Part shown: piece by piece, positions 14,547-17,997 of the stretch
Layout of the letters: each line of letters opens with the position of its first letter
Numbering within the stretch: the stretch's first letter is position 1
Assembly (NCBI RefSeq): GCF_036985595.1
Contig: NZ_BTPU01000054.1
Span: 1 to 17,997, forward strand
Direction of reading: 5' to 3'
Source: Vallitalea maricola
Lineage (GTDB): Bacteria > Bacillota > Clostridia > Lachnospirales > Vallitaleaceae
Length of the DNA stretch: 17,997 nt
Position numbers and translations under genes: made by a program
Notes under the pieces: generated by a model
Databases searched by the model: none
What the model saw: only the letters and a program-made list of their open reading frames with translations
Told to the model about the DNA's origin: nothing

Positions 14547-15488
14547 TTAATTAAAATAAATATTACAAATGTCTATTATATCGGCAGGCTTTTCTAAATG
14601 AGGCAATAGTTTTGTATCATGTACATATGAATATTCTATTGCTGGATTTAGAGTTAAATAGCTGTTGATAATATCTTCTGAGTTACCATTATCCCCCATT
14701 AATATATAAATGCTATTGTTAATGTTTTCTACTGCATTATTAATGGAAACATTTAAATACTTGCAACATTTTGAGGCATATAAAAATTTGTTATTTGATC
14801 CTTGAAGATGTGAAGCTTCATGGTATATAGTTATATATTTCTTTCTAACTAATTTTTTATTGTAATAAAATCTCTTCCTAAGGTTAGCTCTCAAAATATA
14901 TTTTGAGCAAGCAATATTATATATTGTTGTTCCTAATATAGGTGTTTCCAATACATATTTCAATAATTTATCCTTTTTACTAGGATTCTTTTGTAGTGAT
15001 GCTATACTGGCTGGGTTAATGAATAGTAATTTGTCAAATATATCTGGATTTTGATAACAAGCCATAGTAACAAATGATGAACTAGAAGAAGAAGCAATTA
15101 CATCTGTTTTTTCTTTTATGACTTCATTAATGAAATCAGATATCAATTGAACATATAAAAAAGCCGTATAAGTAATTTTAGGTTTGTCAGATCTACCATA
15201 ACCAATTAAATCTATTGTATAAACAGTATGATTTGATGATAGGTTTTTAACTATTTTTTTAAATTCATAGTCTGAACTTCCCATATATAAACTATGAATC
15301 AATAGTATTGGTTTACCTTTTCCTTGTACAGTATAAAATAATTTACCGAATTTCCACCCATAATAATAACTATTACATGAGAATAGGTTATTCCTGATAG
15401 TAGAGGTTATGAATATTATTTTATTTATTAACGAGATTGTAATTAACGATATTAAAAAGTAAAATAGATTTTTTGTATGTTTTTTCAC
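14547..15488 (-). CDS. Membrane-anchored alpha/beta hydrolase with poly-serine nucleophile elbow
   Basis: This is a 313-residue alpha/beta-hydrolase-fold protein of unknown substrate. Residues 8-27 form an uncleaved-looking hydrophobic segment, so most of the protein is probably outside the membrane. The fold is shown by PILLIHSLYMGSSDYEF (oxyanion region), VYTIDLIGYGRSDKP and the elbow strand DVIASSSSSSF. The usual G-x-S-x-G is replaced by A132 and six serines, with S134 the likely nucleophile. MGDNGNSEDI could give the acid and LLPHLEKP the histidine. The start is GTG at 15488 with AAAGGAGA 7 bases upstream. The gene is opposite to its neighbours, so it is head-on to replication from oriC. 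Function and even catalytic activity are uncertain. Confidence 0.8.
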   Translation of the reverse strand: MKKHTKNLFYFLISLITISLINKIIFITSTIRNNLFSCNSYYYGWKFGKLFYTVQGKGKPILLIHSLYMGSSDYEFKKIVKNLSSNHTVYTIDLIGYGRSDKPKITYTAFLYVQLISDFINEVIKEKTDVIASSSSSSFVTMACYQNPDIFDKLLFINPASIASLQKNPSKKDKLLKYVLETPILGTTIYNIACSKYILRANLRKRFYYNKKLVRKKYITIYHEASHLQGSNNKFLYASKCCKYLNVSINNAVENINNSIYILMGDNGNSEDIINSYLTLNPAIEYSYVHDTKLLPHLEKPADIIDICNIYFN

Positions 15489-15511
15489 TTGCTTTCTCCT
15501 TTCTATTATTT

Positions 15512-15529
15512 TACCTTATAGGAAAGGTA
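15512..15529 (-). repeat. Short inverted repeat in the hydrolase leader
   Basis: TACCTT (15512-15517) and AAGGTA (15524-15529) form a perfect six-base inverted repeat about 13 bases before the hydrolase ribosome site on the minus strand. It could be a small operator or hairpin; chance is also possible in this AT-rich DNA. Confidence 0.3.
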
Positions 15530-15607
15530 TGTTCTAGCGTTTAAAATATAATTTTATAGTAGTTAATTTATCTTTCCTATTTTTACCATTGTACGTTGAA
15601 CAAATTC

Positions 15608-15616
15608 ATTATACCA
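15608..15616 (-). promoter_or_regulatory. Possible extended -10 promoter of the hydrolase gene
   Basis: The minus strand reads TGGTATAAT, an extended -10 element with a perfect TATAAT. No good -35 lies 17 bases upstream, which extended -10 promoters tolerate. The leader would be about 115 nt. Confidence 0.45.
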
Positions 15617-15776
15617 CATATTTATATAAGATATAGTATAGAACTTTTTTATTATTGTTTTATAGGTAATACGTCTACTATCTATTATGTAGCAAATTAG
15701 GAAAAAATTCAATAGAATTATTTAGAATTTATAAAAACGTAATAGTTTGTTAAATTTTCCAATTAAAATACTGAAA

Positions 15777-15823
15777 ATAATAATATTTTATATTATTATA
15801 TAACAAAAAATATTATTATATAA
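15777..15823. repeat. AT-only inverted and direct repeats upstream of degS
   Basis: ATAATAATAT (15777-15786) and ATATTATTAT (15790-15799) form a perfect inverted repeat. TATTATTATATAA occurs twice, at 15791-15803 and 15811-15823, with a 20-base period. The cluster lies in the 521-base gap between the divergent hydrolase and degS genes. The remainder of that gap is AT-rich and shows no gene. Confidence 0.5.
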
Positions 15824-15931
15824 TATGTTTGAATAAAATTATGTAAAATATTACTAAATTTATTTGTTTTTTATGATCCTATTTTCTGGAACATTTTAAC
15901 TCCTAAGATAGTACTAATATACGTAATTTGC

Positions 15932-15961
15932 TTGTATTATAATATACTTTAATGATATAAT
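15932..15961 (+). promoter_or_regulatory. Possible degSU promoter
   Basis: TTGTAT (15932-15937) and TATAAT (15956-15961) are 18 bases apart, with a start near 15968 and a leader of about 42 nt. Other TATAAT-like strings nearby make the choice uncertain. Confidence 0.4.
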
Positions 15962-16009
15962 AATATATCTAAAAGTTTAGGTTATATTTTGTCAGTAGGT
16001 GTAAATAAA

Positions 16010-17176
16010 ATGTATAAAAATGTAATGGAAAAATTAGATTCCATAATTAATGATACAAAAGAAATTATAAAAGAAAGAAATAAAGAGATTTATGAAATAA
16101 GTTCTTTTATTAAAAAAAGATATGTTGAAATAGAAGATAAATTTACAATTCTAAAAGATGAAGCTAACGACATTATAAATAATGTGGCAACGTTAGAGAA
16201 AAAGTTAAATCTTAGTAAAACAAAATTATCCATTATTAACAAAAATTGTCATCTGTATACTGACGATGAAATAACATTAGTTCATAAAGAGATTGAAGAC
16301 ATAAAAAATAGATTGACAATTGAATATGAAAAAGAAATGGAAATAGTTCATAAGAGAGATAATCTGGAAAATCAGCTTAAAACAATTAGGCAAATAGCTG
16401 AGAAATCTGATTACGTAAGTAATAATTTGGACTTTGCATATGATATTTTATCTGGTGAACTTAATGAAATCAATAATGAAGTTAACAATATGTATACAAA
16501 AGAAATATGGGGATTGAAAGTTATAAAAGCTCAGGAAGAGGAAAGATTAAGAATTTCTAGAGAAATGCACGATGGACCGTCACAGAATCTATCTAATCTT
16601 ATTCTCAAGACTGAACTATGCATTAAATTATTAGATAAGGATATTGATAGAACTAGATTAGAATTACAGTCTCTCAAATCTATTATACGAACAACTATTG
16701 ATGAAACTAGAAGGATGATCTATAATCTTAGACCAATGGCTTTAGATGATCTTGGTTTAGTTCCTACTTTAGAAAGATATATAGATAAAATTAGAAATGA
16801 AGTAAATTATGATATAACCTTAGATGTGATGAGCGGGGAAGATAATGTTAATTCTATTATTTCTTTAACTTTATATAGAATTGTTCAAGAGGCAATAAAT
16901 AATGCTAAAAAACATTCTAATGCTGCTAATGTAAATATTAAGCTTAACTATAATTCGGAATTTATTGAATTGATAATAAATGATGATGGTGATGGCTTTG
17001 ATATAAATAATGTAAAACTTAACATGGAAAATAATAGAGGGTTTGGTATTACTATGATGAGAGAAAGAACTAACTTATTAATGGGTGAATATAAGTTAAA
17101 ATCTGAGAGGGGAATGGGTACAACAATCTATGTAAAGATACCTATTTTGGAAAGCAAGGAGGATATTAATGAATAA
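16010..17176 (+). CDS. degS: DegS-like cytoplasmic sensor histidine kinase
   Basis: This 388-residue protein matches the architecture of B. subtilis DegS. There is no membrane segment. The first 170 residues are charged and helical, likely coiled coil (KLDSIINDTKEIIKERNKEI onward). The dimerisation domain is of the HisKA_3 type, with QEEERLRISREMHDGPSQNL and phospho-acceptor H187. The motif RPMALDDLGLVPTLERY is almost identical to DegS. The HATPase domain has VQEAINNAKKHS (N-box), GDGFDINN and GFGITMMRERTNLL. ATG at 16010 is chosen with AGGTG 8 bases upstream; a TTG at 15989 would add seven residues. It overlaps the response regulator gene by 8 bases, showing translational coupling. The signal sensed is unknown. 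The symbol follows similarity, not proven orthology. Confidence 0.9.
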   Translation: MYKNVMEKLDSIINDTKEIIKERNKEIYEISSFIKKRYVEIEDKFTILKDEANDIINNVATLEKKLNLSKTKLSIINKNCHLYTDDEITLVHKEIEDIKNRLTIEYEKEMEIVHKRDNLENQLKTIRQIAEKSDYVSNNLDFAYDILSGELNEINNEVNNMYTKEIWGLKVIKAQEEERLRISREMHDGPSQNLSNLILKTELCIKLLDKDIDRTRLELQSLKSIIRTTIDETRRMIYNLRPMALDDLGLVPTLERYIDKIRNEVNYDITLDVMSGEDNVNSIISLTLYRIVQEAINNAKKHSNAANVNIKLNYNSEFIELIINDDGDGFDINNVKLNMENNRGFGITMMRERTNLLMGEYKLKSERGMGTTIYVKIPILESKEDINE

Positions 17177-17819
17177 CATTAAAATACTTATCGCAGATGA
17201 CCATTCAATGGTTAGAGAGGGTCTTAAACAATTAATTGAGCTGGAAGACGATATAGAAGTCATTGATCAAGCTGGGGATGGTTCAGAGGCAATTCAAAAG
17301 ATCATAGAGGGCAATCCTGATGTTGTATTGCTTGATATTAATATGCCTCGTAAGAATGGACTAGAGGTCATAAAATATCTTAACGAGAATAATATTCCAA
17401 CTAAAACTTTAATATTAACTATTCATAATGAAGTAGAGTATCTGTACAAAGCATTTGAAATTGGTGTTCAAGGATATGTACTAAAAGATTCTGAATCAGA
17501 TGTTTTAATTAAAGCTATCAGAACGATATATAATGGTGAGTCTTATATACAACCCAATATGGCATCTTTATTATTTAAGAGAATGAATAATACTAGAGAA
17601 GAAAAAGAAGTAGGGTTCAATAAGTTAACTAAAAGAGAAATAGAAGTTTTAAAACTTATCACTGAAGGTATGTTAAATAAAGAAATAGCACATAATTTAT
17701 GTATAAGTGAAAAGACAGTAAAAAATCACGTATCAAATATATTCAAAAAAATCAATGTATCAGATAGAACACAAGCTGCAGTTTATGCAATTAAAAATAA
17801 TATAGTAGATATTTTTTAA
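17169..17819 (+). CDS. degU: DegU-like response regulator (REC + LuxR helix-turn-helix)
   Basis: This 216-residue NarL/FixJ-type regulator should be phosphorylated by the adjacent kinase and then bind DNA. The receiver domain has D10-D11, the phosphorylation site D56 in VVLLDINMP, T84 and K106. All key residues are present. After a linker, the LuxR-type DNA-binding domain starts at KLTKREIEVLKLITEGMLNKEI and contains SEKTVKNHVSNIFKKINV. AAGGAGG precedes the ATG, which lies inside the end of degS. In Bacillus the pair controls exoenzymes, motility and competence; targets here are unknown. Degradation-type function is inferred from sequence resemblance only. No other gene follows in the 178 bases to the window end. 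Confidence 0.92.
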   Translation: MNNIKILIADDHSMVREGLKQLIELEDDIEVIDQAGDGSEAIQKIIEGNPDVVLLDINMPRKNGLEVIKYLNENNIPTKTLILTIHNEVEYLYKAFEIGVQGYVLKDSESDVLIKAIRTIYNGESYIQPNMASLLFKRMNNTREEKEVGFNKLTKREIEVLKLITEGMLNKEIAHNLCISEKTVKNHVSNIFKKINVSDRTQAAVYAIKNNIVDIF

Positions 17820-17911
17820 TTAGTATTCTTCAATTTGTTCAATGGATTTTTGAGAGATTGAGGAGTAGCTAGATATAAGTTATTGAAGTTTAAGTTAATG
17901 AACCTTAATAC

Positions 17912-17940
17912 TAGACAAATAGGTTTATTTAATGTATAAT
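17912..17940 (+). promoter_or_regulatory. Possible promoter near the window end
   Basis: TAGACA (17912-17917) and a perfect TATAAT (17935-17940) are separated by 17 bases, with a start near 17947. It lies immediately upstream of the hairpin at 17961, so it may drive the next gene outside the window, with that hairpin in its leader. Confidence 0.45.
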
Positions 17941-17960
17941 TTTTATAATTCACTTATTGT

Positions 17961-17989
17961 ACTCTCGTCTTCGGTGGACGAGAGTTTTT
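17961..17989 (+). terminator. Strong hairpin terminator after degU
   Basis: ACTCTCGTC (17961-17969) pairs perfectly with GACGAGAGT (17977-17985) over nine bases around TTCGGTG. A run of five T (17985-17989) follows. It lies 142 bases after the degU stop and probably ends the degSU transcript. Confidence 0.88.
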
Positions 17990-17997
17990 AATAGTTA

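Noticed and set aside
15881..15894. Second Noc-site-like string ATTTTCTGGAACAT
   Set aside because: It matches the Noc consensus at only about 10 of 14 bases, which is expected by chance in a window of this size.

Overview
The window is the replication-origin region of a low-GC Gram-positive chromosome. The gene order gyrB-recF-yaaA-dnaN-dnaA, then oriC, then rpmH-rnpA-yidD-yidC-jag-mnmE-mnmG-rsmG-noc is the classic Firmicute origin layout. The very AT-rich sequence, the strong Shine-Dalgarno sites, the RHR form of the RnpA motif and a Noc-type ParB point to Clostridia, probably Lachnospirales or a relative. That lineage call is an inference; no 16S gene is present. No tRNA, rRNA, CRISPR array, insertion sequence or prophage gene was recognised.

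Left arm (1-5180, minus strand, reading away from oriC): dnaA, dnaN, the S4-domain protein YaaA, recF and the first 260 codons of gyrB. dnaA and gyrB each have a recognisable sigma-A-type promoter. The 364-base dnaA-dnaN gap holds a second, looser set of DnaA-box-like sites next to AT-only tracts and may contain the unwinding element.

Origin (about 5184-5877): seven perfect TTATCCACA boxes in two clusters between the divergent dnaA and rpmH promoters.

Right arm (5878-13817, plus strand): ribosomal protein L34, the RNase P protein, YidD and YidC for membrane protein insertion, the KH/R3H RNA-binding protein Jag, the MnmE/MnmG pair that modifies the tRNA wobble uridine, the 16S methyltransferase RsmG, and Noc. 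The Noc protein carries all four residues known to switch ParB specificity to the Noc site. A 13/14 match to that site lies just upstream of the noc promoter. The protein lacks the N-terminal membrane-targeting helix known from Bacillus. Structured RNA elements occur upstream of jag, between jag and mnmE, and after noc.

Distal part (13818-17997): soj and spo0J, which usually follow noc, are not found. Instead there is a GNAT acetyltransferase, a convergent membrane-anchored alpha/beta hydrolase with a poly-serine nucleophile elbow, and a DegS/DegU-type two-component pair. A terminator hairpin preceded by a promoter-like sequence closes the window.

The genes are mostly housekeeping. I found no clearly new multi-gene system. 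The best leads are the Noc variant with its site, two substituted drug-contact residues in GyrB, the jag-mnmE attenuator-like leader and the odd hydrolase.
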